DNA of 64,000 bases from Micromonospora cathayae. Lineage in GTDB: Bacteria > Actinomycetota > Actinomycetes > Mycobacteriales > Micromonosporaceae. Below, in pieces: positions 25,492-34,077 of the stretch. The translations under genes were made by a program, and so were the position numbers. Position 1 is the first letter of the stretch, and the number at the start of each line of letters is the position of its first letter. Where the stretch lies: assembly GCF_028993575.1 (NCBI RefSeq), contig NZ_CP118615.1:5547001-5611000 (forward strand), written 5' to 3'. Under the pieces are notes generated by a model that was given only the letters and a program-made list of their open reading frames with translations, ran no database searches and was not told the DNA's origin.

Positions 25492-26736
25492 TCACCGGTG
25501 CCCGGCGGGGCCGATGTCCACCACCCGCGCCCAGTCCGGAGGCCGGTCCGGTACCCGGTCCGGGTCGCGCTCATCGTATCCGGACCGGGGGAACAGCCCG
25601 ACCACGGTCCGGCACGGCGGCCGCACGGTGGGCCAGGGGGTCTGTCCGTCGGTCAGGACCACGACGACGTCCGGCCCGGGCGCCTGCCGCAGCGCCCGAG
25701 CGAAGCCGGTACGCAGGTCGGTGCCGCCGCCACCCAGCAGCGGAATGTCCTCGGCCCGGCACAGCGGGTGCACCACCCGGGCGGCCGCGTCGCACGGCAG
25801 CACGGTGACCAGGTCGCGCCGCCCGGCCACCGCCCGGGAGATCGCGGTGACCTCCAGCAGCGCGCTGCCCAGCTCGGCGTCGCTGACCGAGCCGGAGGTG
25901 TCGATCACCACGCACACCCGGGGCGGCCGGCGGCGCAGGGCCGGCAGCACGACCCCGGGCACCCCGCTGGACCGGCGGGCCGGCCGGCCGTACGTGTAGT
26001 CCTCCCCGACGCCGGCGACCGACACCGCCGAGCGGACCGCCGCGCCCAGCAGTTCCCGCCACGGCTGCGGTGGGTGGAACGCCTCCTCGGCCCAGCGACG
26101 CCAACCCTGCGGGACGCTGCCCGGCCGACCGGTGATCCCCTGCGCCACCCGGAACCGCACCGCGTCCCGTTCCTGCGGGCTCAGGCCGTGCGCGCCGTCC
26201 GGCCCGAGGTCCCACTCCCGTTCCCGCCCGTCGGCGCCGCTGCCGCAGTCCAACCAGACCCAGTCCTGGGTACGCGGGCCGAGCCGGAACCACCGGAGGT
26301 AGTCCTCCATCAGCTCACCGGGGGGCAGTCCCAGCCCCGCCGGGTCGACGACTCCCTCGGGGCGGGCCAACCCGTCACCGAAGACGTCGTCGTTGATCTC
26401 GCAGTCGGCGGCGATGTTCATCCGCAGCCGCTCCCCCGGCCCGGTCAGCCCCCGCTCCCGGGCCACCCGGTCACCGCGCCCGTGGTGGTCGCGGAGCAGG
26501 TGGGACACCTCGTGCACCCACACCCCGGCGAGTTCCGCCACCGGGGTCCGGGCCACGAAGCCGGGTGAGACGTAGCAGCGCCAGTGCCGGTCCACGGCCA
26601 TCGTCGGCACCTGCCGCGACTCGACCACGTGCAGGGCGAACAGCGCGGTCGCCAGGTAGGGCCGCACCTGCACGGCGTGCAGCCGCGCGGTGAAGAGTTT
26701 GTCCCGGTCCAGCGTCCCGGTGGCGGCCGGGGTCAC
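25492..26736 (-). CDS. VWA-like metallopeptidase-related protein (DUF2201 type)
   Basis: A 414-residue protein, the partner of the MoxR ATPase upstream. The N-terminal part (about 10-180) has a zincin-like HEVSH motif and the following IAADCEINDD, as in the putative metallopeptidase domain of DUF2201. The C-terminal part (about 265-400) is a von Willebrand A-like domain with MIDAS-type DTSGSVSD and GGGGTDLRTG. The GTG start at 26736 overlaps the ATPase stop by four bases. Such MoxR-VWA pairs are thought to remodel proteins or insert metals; the client here is unknown. Confidence 0.8.
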   Translation of the reverse strand: MTPAATGTLDRDKLFTARLHAVQVRPYLATALFALHVVESRQVPTMAVDRHWRCYVSPGFVARTPVAELAGVWVHEVSHLLRDHHGRGDRVARERGLTGPGERLRMNIAADCEINDDVFGDGLARPEGVVDPAGLGLPPGELMEDYLRWFRLGPRTQDWVWLDCGSGADGREREWDLGPDGAHGLSPQERDAVRFRVAQGITGRPGSVPQGWRRWAEEAFHPPQPWRELLGAAVRSAVSVAGVGEDYTYGRPARRSSGVPGVVLPALRRRPPRVCVVIDTSGSVSDAELGSALLEVTAISRAVAGRRDLVTVLPCDAAARVVHPLCRAEDIPLLGGGGTDLRTGFARALRQAPGPDVVVVLTDGQTPWPTVRPPCRTVVGLFPRSGYDERDPDRVPDRPPDWARVVDIGPAGHR

Positions 26737-27956
26737 CGATCGGCCCCGGCCGCCACCTCGGCGGCCCGCCGGGACAGGGCCACCACGCCGGCGAGCCGGT
26801 CCACCGACGCGGGCACGTCCCAGTCGTCGCGGCGCAGGGCGGCGAGGGTACGCGCGGGCACCACCACCAGGTCGGGGGGACCGGACTCCAGGGCCCCGGC
26901 CAGCACGGTCCAGGCGGCCTCCCAGCGGGTCCGCTCCGGACGTCGCCGTACCGCCTCGACCACCCCGTCCAGTACGGCCTGGCGCAGGTCGCCCCGCTCG
27001 GGCAGGGTCGCCGCGCCCGGGTCGGCGAGCAGCGTCTCCGGGTCCGGCAGGTCCATCCGGTCCAGACTGGCCAGCAGTTCCAGGCCGGGGCCGTCGCCCA
27101 CGGCTCCCCGGACCAGCAGGGACAGCACCTCCCGGGAGGTGTCGGCGGCGGTGGCGAAGGCGACCAGCCGGACGGTCATCTCCCAGCTTCGGGGCGACGG
27201 CCAGGCACCGCCCCGGCGGGCCTCGGTGGTGGGCAGCCGGTGCACCAGCCCCGGGCGGGCGGCGAGCAGGCCGCAGACCGCCCGGCGGGCGAACCCGACC
27301 GCCGGGACCAGCCGGTGCCGGTCGAGGCGGGGCAGGACGCACCGGGGCCAGGTGCCGGCCAGCCCGCGTACCACCACCTCGTGGTCGTGGGTCCACTGAA
27401 GGTGGACGAAACGGTTGGCCAGCGGCGGACTCAACTCCCACCCGTCGGCCGCCGAGGACCGTGGGTTGGCGGCGGCCACGATCCGCACCCCGGGCGGCAG
27501 GCTCAGCGCGCCGATCCGCCGTTCCAGCACCACCCGCAGCAGGGCGGCCTGCACGGCGGGCGGCGCGGTGGAGAGTTCGTCCAGGAAGAGCAGCCCGCGC
27601 CCGGCGCGGACCAGGCGTACCGCCCAGTCCGGCGGGGCCATCGGGACGCCCTGGTTCGCCGGGTCGTCCCCGACGACCGGCAGGCCGGCGAAGTCGGACG
27701 GTTCGTGCACGCTGGCGATCACGGTGGTCAGCGGCAGGTCCAGGGAATCGGCGAGCTGGGTCAGCGCGGCGGTCTTGCCGATGCCCGGTTCTCCCCACAG
27801 CAGCACCGGCAGGTCGGCGGCGACGGCCAGGGTCAGGGCGGCCAGTTGCGGGTCGGGGCGGGGCTCGGTGGTGGTGGCGCGCAGCAGCGCGAGCAGGTCG
27901 GCGGCGACGTCGAGCTGGGGCTCGTCGGTGGTGGCGGGCACGGGGTACACGGGCAT
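26733..27956 (-). CDS. MoxR-type AAA ATPase
   Basis: A 407-residue AAA+ ATPase. Walker A GEPGIGKTAAL (about residue 55-65), Walker B GLLFLDELSTAP, sensor 1 IVAAANPRSS, and an arginine-finger region LSPPLANRFVHLQW, all in the MoxR layout. The C-terminal half (about 230-407) is helical lid and extension. It is followed by an overlapping VWA/DUF2201 gene and preceded, 50 bases upstream, by a gene for an unknown 462-residue protein on the same strand, so the three form a probable operon. Confidence 0.86.
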   Translation of the reverse strand: MPVYPVPATTDEPQLDVAADLLALLRATTTEPRPDPQLAALTLAVAADLPVLLWGEPGIGKTAALTQLADSLDLPLTTVIASVHEPSDFAGLPVVGDDPANQGVPMAPPDWAVRLVRAGRGLLFLDELSTAPPAVQAALLRVVLERRIGALSLPPGVRIVAAANPRSSAADGWELSPPLANRFVHLQWTHDHEVVVRGLAGTWPRCVLPRLDRHRLVPAVGFARRAVCGLLAARPGLVHRLPTTEARRGGAWPSPRSWEMTVRLVAFATAADTSREVLSLLVRGAVGDGPGLELLASLDRMDLPDPETLLADPGAATLPERGDLRQAVLDGVVEAVRRRPERTRWEAAWTVLAGALESGPPDLVVVPARTLAALRRDDWDVPASVDRLAGVVALSRRAAEVAAGADR

Positions 27957-28006
27957 GGGCGGTCACCTGTCAGGTCGGAGGTTCAGGGTGAAGGGGGGTG
28001 CCCGGG

Positions 28007-29395
28007 TCAGCGGGCGAGGGCGTGGCGTGGGTGGCCGCGACGGTCCCGCTTGCGGGTGTGGTCCGCGTCGGAGCGGCCAGGGCCCCAGCCGGCCAGTCCG
28101 GCCCGGAACAGTCCGTACGTGACCCGCCGCGACGCGGCGGTCTCGAGTTCGGTACGCAGGTCACCTGCGCGCAGCAGGGCATCCGGGCCGAGCAGGGCCT
28201 CGACCACGGCCAGGGCGCCGGCGGTGTCTCCGTGGTCGAGGCGGCCCCGGACGTCGGCCAGGCCCTCCGGGTGGCGGTACGCCCGGTCGACGGCCCGCAG
28301 GCAGGGCAGCGGGGTGCCGGTGAGCGCGGCGAGCAGCTCCTCCCGGCGGATCTCCGCCGGGTCGTGGTCCAGTGCGGTGAGCAGCCCGTCGACCACGCCG
28401 ATCCGGTGTCGGGCACCCCGGCACACCACCGGCGTCACGACCGGGCCCGGTACCGGGGCATCCGGGGTGCGGGTCCGGTCGGGAGCCAGTGCCGCCGCCA
28501 CCAGCGGGTGCAGCCGCTCGACGTCGAGCAGCCCCCGGCGCAGCAGCTCCAGGTCGGGTGGGAGCCAGGTCGCCGCGTCCGGCAGCACGGGGGTGCCGGG
28601 CGGGGCGGCCGACGGGTGGGCCGGCCGTAGCCGCGTCCCGTCCGGCGAGACGTCGAGCAGCAGGCGTTCCCGGGCCCCGAGGCGGACGACGACGGGTCCG
28701 TGGCCGGGCCCGTCGGCACGTAGCAGCGTGGTCGCCTCGGCCGCCCACCGGCCGACCGCGCACCCGCGGTCGGCCAGGGCCGCGGTGCGCTGGTCGGCGG
28801 CGACCCGGCCGGATGGGTCAACAAGGTCGGCGTCGACAACGGCTTCGGCGTCGAGCCGGTCCGCGCCGCAGCGGTGCCGCAGGTCGCCGGCCCGGCGGGC
28901 GTCCCAGAGGTGCCGGTGCAGGTCGAGCCGGAACCGCCGGTCCGGTCGGGGGTGCGGGTGGGTGCCGGGGCCGGTTCCGGACCACAGGGCCAGGCTGATC
29001 CGCTGGGCCGCGTCCGCCCACGCCGGCGGGGTCCGCACCACCAGGTGCGGCGTGACCCCGCCGGGTGCCGCCAGCGGGTAGCGGGCCAACGCGACGGTCA
29101 GCCCGGGGCGCAGCAGCCCGTCCGGCGCGATCCGCGGCAGGTGCCACCGGAGCAGGTCGGGGGCCAGGTGCCGGAGGTCGTCCCGGACCCGGGCGGCCAG
29201 GTCCCGGCCGTGGGTCCGGGCCACCGTACGGAGGTCGAGGTCGACGTCGACCCGGGCGGCGGCGCAGGCACCGGCCCAGTCGCCGACCAGACGTCGGGCG
29301 GTGGCGGACTCGATCATGGACGGTGGCACGGCGTACCGGCGCACGTGCGACCAGAGGGAGAGACGGGTTTCCGCGTTCGCGGCCGGGGAGCGCAT
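28007..29395 (-). CDS. Hypothetical protein, first gene of the MoxR-VWA operon
   Basis: A 462-residue protein rich in Arg, Asp, Ala and Leu, with no membrane segment, signal peptide or motif I recognise. Blocks that look structured are YAVPPSMIESATARRLVGDWAGAC at the start, the central DGPVV-type strand region (VVVRLGARERLLLDV) and a helical C terminus. The ATG at 29395 has AAGGTGAG five bases ahead. Its position 50 bases upstream of the MoxR ATPase suggests it is a partner or client adaptor of that system. Confidence 0.65.
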   Translation of the reverse strand: MRSPAANAETRLSLWSHVRRYAVPPSMIESATARRLVGDWAGACAAARVDVDLDLRTVARTHGRDLAARVRDDLRHLAPDLLRWHLPRIAPDGLLRPGLTVALARYPLAAPGGVTPHLVVRTPPAWADAAQRISLALWSGTGPGTHPHPRPDRRFRLDLHRHLWDARRAGDLRHRCGADRLDAEAVVDADLVDPSGRVAADQRTAALADRGCAVGRWAAEATTLLRADGPGHGPVVVRLGARERLLLDVSPDGTRLRPAHPSAAPPGTPVLPDAATWLPPDLELLRRGLLDVERLHPLVAAALAPDRTRTPDAPVPGPVVTPVVCRGARHRIGVVDGLLTALDHDPAEIRREELLAALTGTPLPCLRAVDRAYRHPEGLADVRGRLDHGDTAGALAVVEALLGPDALLRAGDLRTELETAASRRVTYGLFRAGLAGWGPGRSDADHTRKRDRRGHPRHALAR

Positions 29396-29546
29396 CAGCA
29401 CTCACCTTGCGTGAACGGGGCCCCCAATCTGCGACGAGGAGTCATCATCGCCGGGGACACTACCGCCACGCCGTACCCGACGCCACCCCGATACCGGTAC
29501 CGGACCGGGGCGGTTGGGGCGGCCGTTGCCGGGGCAGTAGGGGGTG

Positions 29547-30542
29547 ATGGATGAGCGTGTGATGGTGTTCGCCCCGGCACCCCTGTTGACCGTGACGATC
29601 GAGCAGCAGGCCGACACGCTGGAGCTGCACCTGCATCCGGGGGGCCAGGGCGTGTGGCAGTCCCGCATGATCACCTGCCTGGGCACGCCGGTGACGCTCT
29701 GCGTGGCCCTCGGTGGGGAGGTCGGTGCCGCGCTGGGCAAGCTCCTCGTCGACGAGGACGTCACGCTGCGGGTGGTGAACGGGGGATCGACGACCGGCTG
29801 GTACGTCCACGACCGGCGGGACGGGTCCCGGGCGGAGGTCGCCGAGAACCCGGGCACGCCGATGGCCCGGCACGACATCGACGAGTTGTACACGGTCACC
29901 CTGACCGAGGGGCTGCGCGCGCCGGTCAGCGTGCTCAGTGGTCCGGCCGATCCCGACGTGGTCGACCCGGACATCTACCGGCGGCTCGCCGCCGATTTGA
30001 CGGCCAACGGCGGGACGGTGGTGGCGGACCTGTCCGGGGCACACCTGGCGGCGGTGCTCGACGGCGGGATCGCGGTCCTCAAGGTCAGTCACGAGGAGCT
30101 GATCGACGACGGCCTCGCCGACGACGACAGCGTCGGGGCCCTGCTGGCCGCCGGCCGCGCGTTGCGGGAACGGGGCGCGGCGTCGGTGCTGATCAGTCGG
30201 GCCGGCGAGCCGGCCCTGGCGCTGCTGGACGACCAGCCGCCGATGCTGGTGCACGCTCCGCCGCTGGAGTTGGCCGACCATCGCGGGGCCGGTGACTCGA
30301 TGACCGCCGGTGTCGCCGCGGTGCTCGCCCGGGGCGGTGACCTGACCGAGGCGGTACGGACCGGCGCGGCGGCCGGGGCGCTGAACGTCACCCGGCACGG
30401 GCTGGGCACCGGCCGGGCGGAGGCGGTACGCGAACTCGCCGGCCGGGTGCGGCTGACGCCGCTCGACGAGGGGACGGCGGGCAAGCAGACGGGGAACGAG
30501 AAGACGGAGGACGGGCGGACGGGGGACGACGGTGGCCGGTGA
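29547..30542 (+). CDS. PfkB-family carbohydrate kinase
   Basis: A 331-residue ribokinase-fold enzyme resembling 1-phosphofructokinase more than ribokinase. GGQG (HPGGQGVWQSR) marks the substrate-binding region, and GAGDSMTAG is the C-terminal catalytic/anion-hole motif with the base Asp. The tail after about residue 305 is low complexity (GNEKTEDGRTGDDGG). ATG starts at 29547 or 29562 are possible. The last 11 bases overlap the SurE gene, which implies coupling. The sugar substrate is not predictable. Confidence 0.82.
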   Translation: MDERVMVFAPAPLLTVTIEQQADTLELHLHPGGQGVWQSRMITCLGTPVTLCVALGGEVGAALGKLLVDEDVTLRVVNGGSTTGWYVHDRRDGSRAEVAENPGTPMARHDIDELYTVTLTEGLRAPVSVLSGPADPDVVDPDIYRRLAADLTANGGTVVADLSGAHLAAVLDGGIAVLKVSHEELIDDGLADDDSVGALLAAGRALRERGAASVLISRAGEPALALLDDQPPMLVHAPPLELADHRGAGDSMTAGVAAVLARGGDLTEAVRTGAAAGALNVTRHGLGTGRAEAVRELAGRVRLTPLDEGTAGKQTGNEKTEDGRTGDDGGR

Positions 30543-31362
30543 CCGACCGGGCCGGGTGCTGGTGACCAACGACGACGGGGTGTACGCCCCGGGTATCCGC
30601 TGGCTGGCCCGGGCCGCGTACGACCGGGGCTTCGAGGTGGTGATCGCCGCGCCCCGGGAGGAGGCCAGCGGGATGAGCGCGGCGCTGACCGCCGTCACCG
30701 ACGAGGGGCGGGTGGTGTTCGAAGGTACCGAGCTGGCCGGGCTGCCCGGGGTGCCGGCGTACGCGGTGGCCGCCTCGCCGGGCTACATCGCCGTGCTGGC
30801 CGGGCTGGGGGTGTTCGGTCCGCCGCCGGACCTGGTGCTGTCCGGGATCAACCGGGGCGCGAACGCCGGCCACGCGATCCTGCACTCGGGGACGGTGGGT
30901 GCGGCGCTGACCGCCGCCAACAGCGGTGCCCGCGCGATGGCCGTGTCCCTGGACGTGCTGTCCCCGGCGGCGGCGAGCGCGGACAGCGGCGGCGCGGCCA
31001 TCGCCGTGCTGGACTCGGTCGACGACGAGGCCCGGCACTGGTCCACGGCCGCCGACCTGGCGGGCCGGCTGCTGCCCTGGCTACGGGACGCGGAGCCCGG
31101 GACGGTACTCAATCTCAACGTGCCCGACCTGCCGCCGGACCGGGTCGCCGGGCTGCGCCGGGCCACCCTCGCCCCGTTCGGTCAGGTGCAGATGACGGTC
31201 GCCGAGAGCGGTCAGGGGTTCGTCCGGACCAGTGTGGAGGAGAACGGGGCGGACCGGGTTCCCGGCTCCGACCTGGCCTGGCTGGCCGACGGCTACGCCG
31301 CGGTGACCGTGGTCCGGGGGCCGGGAGAGCTGCCCGACGTGGTGGTACCGACCGACGCCTGA
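30532..31362 (+). CDS. surE: 5'/3'-nucleotidase SurE
   Basis: A 276-residue metal-dependent nucleotidase. The family motifs are VTNDDG at the N terminus (metal-binding Asp pair), LSGINRGAN and HSGTVGAA. It dephosphorylates nucleoside monophosphates and sometimes short polyphosphate. The GTG start overlaps the end of the PfkB kinase gene. The stop codon sits in the loop of a strong terminator hairpin. Confidence 0.92.
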   Translation: MAGDRPGRVLVTNDDGVYAPGIRWLARAAYDRGFEVVIAAPREEASGMSAALTAVTDEGRVVFEGTELAGLPGVPAYAVAASPGYIAVLAGLGVFGPPPDLVLSGINRGANAGHAILHSGTVGAALTAANSGARAMAVSLDVLSPAAASADSGGAAIAVLDSVDDEARHWSTAADLAGRLLPWLRDAEPGTVLNLNVPDLPPDRVAGLRRATLAPFGQVQMTVAESGQGFVRTSVEENGADRVPGSDLAWLADGYAAVTVVRGPGELPDVVVPTDA

Positions 31363-31376
31363 CCGGCGTCGGTCGG
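31348..31376. terminator. 12-bp hairpin terminator containing the surE stop codon
   Basis: CCGACCGACGCC (31348-31359) pairs perfectly with GGCGTCGGTCGG (31365-31376). The loop TGACC holds the surE stop. It lies between converging genes and may work both ways. Confidence 0.75.
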
Positions 31377-31379
31377 GGT

Positions 31380-32156
31380 CTAGGCGATGAGCATGCTGCG
31401 GGCGCGGTCCAGGCCGCCGACGGTGTCCCGCAGGGCCGCCACGATCGCCGTGTCGAGGTCCGGCCGGAGGCGGGTCACCGGCACCGAGATGCTCACCGCG
31501 TCGACCGCCGGCGTGGCGAGTGGTACGGCCATCGCGAAACACACGATGCCTTCGGCGTTCTCCTCGCGGTCGACGGCGTACCCGGCGGTGCGTACCTCGG
31601 CCAGGGCGGCGTGCAGCGCCTGGCGGTCGGTGACGGTGTGCGGGGTGAGCGACGGCAGGGGCCAGGTCAGCAGTTGGTCGACCGCGTCGTCCGGGTGCCC
31701 GGCGAGCAGGGCCTTGCCGAGCGCGGTGGCGTGGGCCGGCAGCCGGCGGCCGATCGCGCTGTAGAGGCGCAGCCGGTGCACCGATTCGCGTTTGGCGAGG
31801 TAGACGACCTGGTCTCCGTCGAGGCGGCCGAGGTGGACGGCCTCACCGAACCGGCGGGACAGCTCGTCGAGGACACCGGCGAGCAGGTCGACGTTGTCGT
31901 CTCCGTCGAGGTAGGCGGCGCCGACCCGCAGGGCGCGCATGCCGAGCCGGAACCGGGTGCCGGTGTCGTCGGCGCGCACCCAGCCGCGGCTGGTCAGGGT
32001 GCGCAGCAGGCCGTGCAGGCTGCTCTTGGGGATGTCGAGGGCGCGGGCCAGGTCGCCGAGCGCCCAGGGCCGGGGCTGGTCGGCGAGCAACTCGAGCAGG
32101 TCGAGGGTGCGACCGGCCGACTTGACGGGCTGGAAGTCCTCTGGCGCGCTCGGCAC
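31380..32156 (-). CDS. IclR-family transcriptional regulator (KdgR-like)
   Basis: A 258-residue regulator. The N-terminal winged helix (about 12-75; RTLDLLELLADQPRPWALGDLARALDIPKSSLHGLL in pattern) is followed by the IclR effector domain (about 85-250), with YLAKRESVHRLRL, RLPAHATALGKALLA and YAVDREENAEGIVCFAMAV. It is divergent from the KDPG aldolase and KDG kinase genes, the classical place for a KdgR-type repressor responding to 2-keto-3-deoxygluconate. A perfect palindrome between the genes is a likely binding site. Confidence 0.87.
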   Translation of the reverse strand: MPSAPEDFQPVKSAGRTLDLLELLADQPRPWALGDLARALDIPKSSLHGLLRTLTSRGWVRADDTGTRFRLGMRALRVGAAYLDGDDNVDLLAGVLDELSRRFGEAVHLGRLDGDQVVYLAKRESVHRLRLYSAIGRRLPAHATALGKALLAGHPDDAVDQLLTWPLPSLTPHTVTDRQALHAALAEVRTAGYAVDREENAEGIVCFAMAVPLATPAVDAVSISVPVTRLRPDLDTAIVAALRDTVGGLDRARSMLIA

Positions 32157-32193
32157 GCCATCACTCTAGCGAACGCTCCGCGCCTCCAGTACG

Positions 32194-32207
32194 GTCACGT
32201 ACGTGAC
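32194..32207. promoter_or_regulatory. 14-bp perfect palindrome, probable IclR operator
   Basis: GTCACGTACGTGAC lies in the short divergent spacer, just upstream of the ribosome binding site used by the TTG start of the aldolase gene. If the aldolase started at the earlier GTG (32203), this palindrome would overlap the start codon, which argues for the later start. Confidence 0.55.
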
Positions 32208-32229
32208 TGACGTTCATAGGAGTGAACAG

Positions 32230-32841
32230 TTGGGGATCGGGCGCATCCTGCCGGTCGTCGTCCTCGACGACGCACGGCACGCCGATCCCCTGGGCGACGC
32301 GCTGGTCAAGGGCGGGTTGGCCGCGGCCGAGGTGACCCTGCGCACCGCCGCCGGGCTCGACACGATGAGGGCGCTGGCCGCCCGGGGCGACCTGGCGGTC
32401 GGCGCGGGCACGGTGCTCAGCGCCGGGCAGGCGGAGCAGGCGATCGCAGCCGGGGCACGGTTCGTCGTGACGCCGGGTTTCGCCCCGGCCGTGGTCCGGG
32501 TGTGCCAGCAGGCCGGGGTGCCGGTGGTACCGGGGATCGCCACCGCCACCGAGATCCAGATGGCCCTCGACGCCGGCCTGGACACGGTCAAGTTCTTCCC
32601 GGCGCAGCAGCTGGGCGGGGCCCCGATGGTCAAGGCGCTGGCGGCACCGTTCCGCCAGGTGCGGTTCGTGCCCACCGGCGGCATCACGCCCGCCGTGGTG
32701 GCCGACTACCTGGCCGTACCGGCGGTGCTGGCGGTCGGCGCGAGCTGGATCGTCGCGTCGGAGCTGATCGCCGGCGAGCGCTGGGACGAGATCACCGCCC
32801 GGACCGGGGCGGCGCTGGCGGCGGCCGGGGGTGCGGCATGA
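32230..32841 (+). CDS. eda: 2-dehydro-3-deoxyphosphogluconate (KDPG) aldolase
   Basis: A 203-residue class I aldolase splitting KDPG to pyruvate and glyceraldehyde 3-phosphate. The catalytic Glu lies in AAEVTLRT, the Schiff-base Lys in TVKFFPA, with the phosphate-binding TGGI and GAGTV motifs present. The TTG at 32230 is preferred because AGGAG stands seven bases ahead; a GTG at 32203 without a ribosome site would add nine residues. The ATG of the KDG kinase overlaps its stop. Together they form the lower half of a KDG catabolic route. Confidence 0.88.
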   Translation: MGIGRILPVVVLDDARHADPLGDALVKGGLAAAEVTLRTAAGLDTMRALAARGDLAVGAGTVLSAGQAEQAIAAGARFVVTPGFAPAVVRVCQQAGVPVVPGIATATEIQMALDAGLDTVKFFPAQQLGGAPMVKALAAPFRQVRFVPTGGITPAVVADYLAVPAVLAVGASWIVASELIAGERWDEITARTGAALAAAGGAA

Positions 32842-33944
32842 GCGCCCTCACCCCCCGGCCGGCGGCCGACTGCCGGTACGACCTGGTCTCGCTCGGCGAG
32901 GTGATGCTGCGCCTGGACCCCGGCGAGGGCCGGGTCCGCACCGCCCGGCAGTTCCGGGTCTGGGAGGGCGGCGGGGAGTACAACGTCGCGCGTGGCCTGC
33001 GGCGCTGCTTCGGGCTACGGACGGCGATCGTCACCGCGTTCGCCGACAACGAGGTGGGTCGGCTGCTCGAGGACCTCGTCCTGCAGGGCGGCGTCGACCC
33101 GAGCCTGATCACCTGGATGCGCTACGACGGGATCGGCCGCAGCGTCCGTAACGGCCTGAACTTCACCGAACGCGGCTTCGGGGTACGCGGCGCGGTCGGC
33201 ACGTCCGACCGGGGGCACTCCGCGGCCAGCCAGCTCCGCCCCGACGACGTCGACTGGGACCACCTCTTCGGCGCCCTCGGGGTGCGGTGGCTGCACACCG
33301 GCGGCATCTACGCGGCACTGTCGGAGACGGCCGCCGAGACGGCCGAGGCCGCGATGACCGCCGCCCGCAGGTACGGCACGATCGTCTCCTACGACCTGAA
33401 CTACCGGCCCAGCCTGTGGAAGGCCGTCGGGGGGCAGGACCGGGCGCGGGAGGTGAACCGCCGGCTCGCCCGGCTGGTCGACGTGATGATCGGCAACGAG
33501 GAGGACTTCACCGCCTGCCTCGGGTTCGAGGTGCCCGACACCGACGTGCACGCCGGTGGCGCACTGGACGCGGGCAACTTCAAGGCGATGATCGAGCAGG
33601 TCGTCCGGGAGTACCCGAACTTCCGGGTGGTGGCGACCACCCTGCGCGGCGTCCGCAGCGCGACGGTGAACGACTGGGGTGCCGTGGCCTGGGCCGGCGG
33701 GTCGTTCGCCGAGGCCACCCACCGGCCCGGCCTGGAGATCCTGGACCGGGTCGGTGGCGGGGACAGTTTCGCCTCCGGGCTGATCTACGGCCTGCTGGAA
33801 CGCGGCGGCGACCTGGCGCTGGCGGTGGAGTACGGCGCGGCGCACGGCGCGCTGGCGATGACCACCCCCGGCGACACGTCGATGGCGAGCCTGGCCGAGG
33901 TGGAGGCGCTGGTGCGCGGAGCGGGCGCGCGGGTCCAACGCTGA
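32838..33944 (+). CDS. kdgK: 2-keto-3-deoxygluconate kinase, PfkB family
   Basis: A 368-residue sugar kinase of the PfkB/ribokinase fold. Motif 1 region WEGGGEYNVARGL contains the Gly-rich substrate lid, and motif 2 is VGGGDSFASGLIYG with the catalytic Asp. It overlaps the aldolase gene by four bases (ATGA), so it should phosphorylate KDG to the aldolase substrate KDPG. It is somewhat longer than the usual 310-340 residues, with an insert around GFEVPDTDVHAGGALDAGNF. A hairpin terminator follows. Confidence 0.85.
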   Translation: MSALTPRPAADCRYDLVSLGEVMLRLDPGEGRVRTARQFRVWEGGGEYNVARGLRRCFGLRTAIVTAFADNEVGRLLEDLVLQGGVDPSLITWMRYDGIGRSVRNGLNFTERGFGVRGAVGTSDRGHSAASQLRPDDVDWDHLFGALGVRWLHTGGIYAALSETAAETAEAAMTAARRYGTIVSYDLNYRPSLWKAVGGQDRAREVNRRLARLVDVMIGNEEDFTACLGFEVPDTDVHAGGALDAGNFKAMIEQVVREYPNFRVVATTLRGVRSATVNDWGAVAWAGGSFAEATHRPGLEILDRVGGGDSFASGLIYGLLERGGDLALAVEYGAAHGALAMTTPGDTSMASLAEVEALVRGAGARVQR

Positions 33945-33951
33945 CCGGCTC

Positions 33952-33980
33952 CCCCGGCGGCGGCCCCGTCGCCGCCGGGG
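33952..33980 (+). terminator. Hairpin terminator after the KDG operon
   Basis: CCCCGGCGGCG (33952-33962) pairs perfectly with CGCCGCCGGGG (33970-33980) around a 7-base loop, eight bases after the kinase stop. Confidence 0.75.
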
Positions 33981-33993
33981 CCGTCCCGCAGAT

Positions 33994-34040
33994 ATTGGCA
34001 ACCATCTTTACTGTTAACAAGCTTTAATTTAACGTGGGTG
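33994..34040 (+). promoter_or_regulatory. AT-rich promoter region of the LPMO gene
   Basis: A sharply AT-rich patch in a GC-rich genome, with a TTGGCA element, the perfect palindrome TGTTAACA (34012-34019) and TTTAATTTAA. It must contain the promoter; the exact -10 is unclear. Confidence 0.45.
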
Positions 34041-34077
34041 TCACCTCACCAGTCCTGACCTCGAGGAGATGACACCC

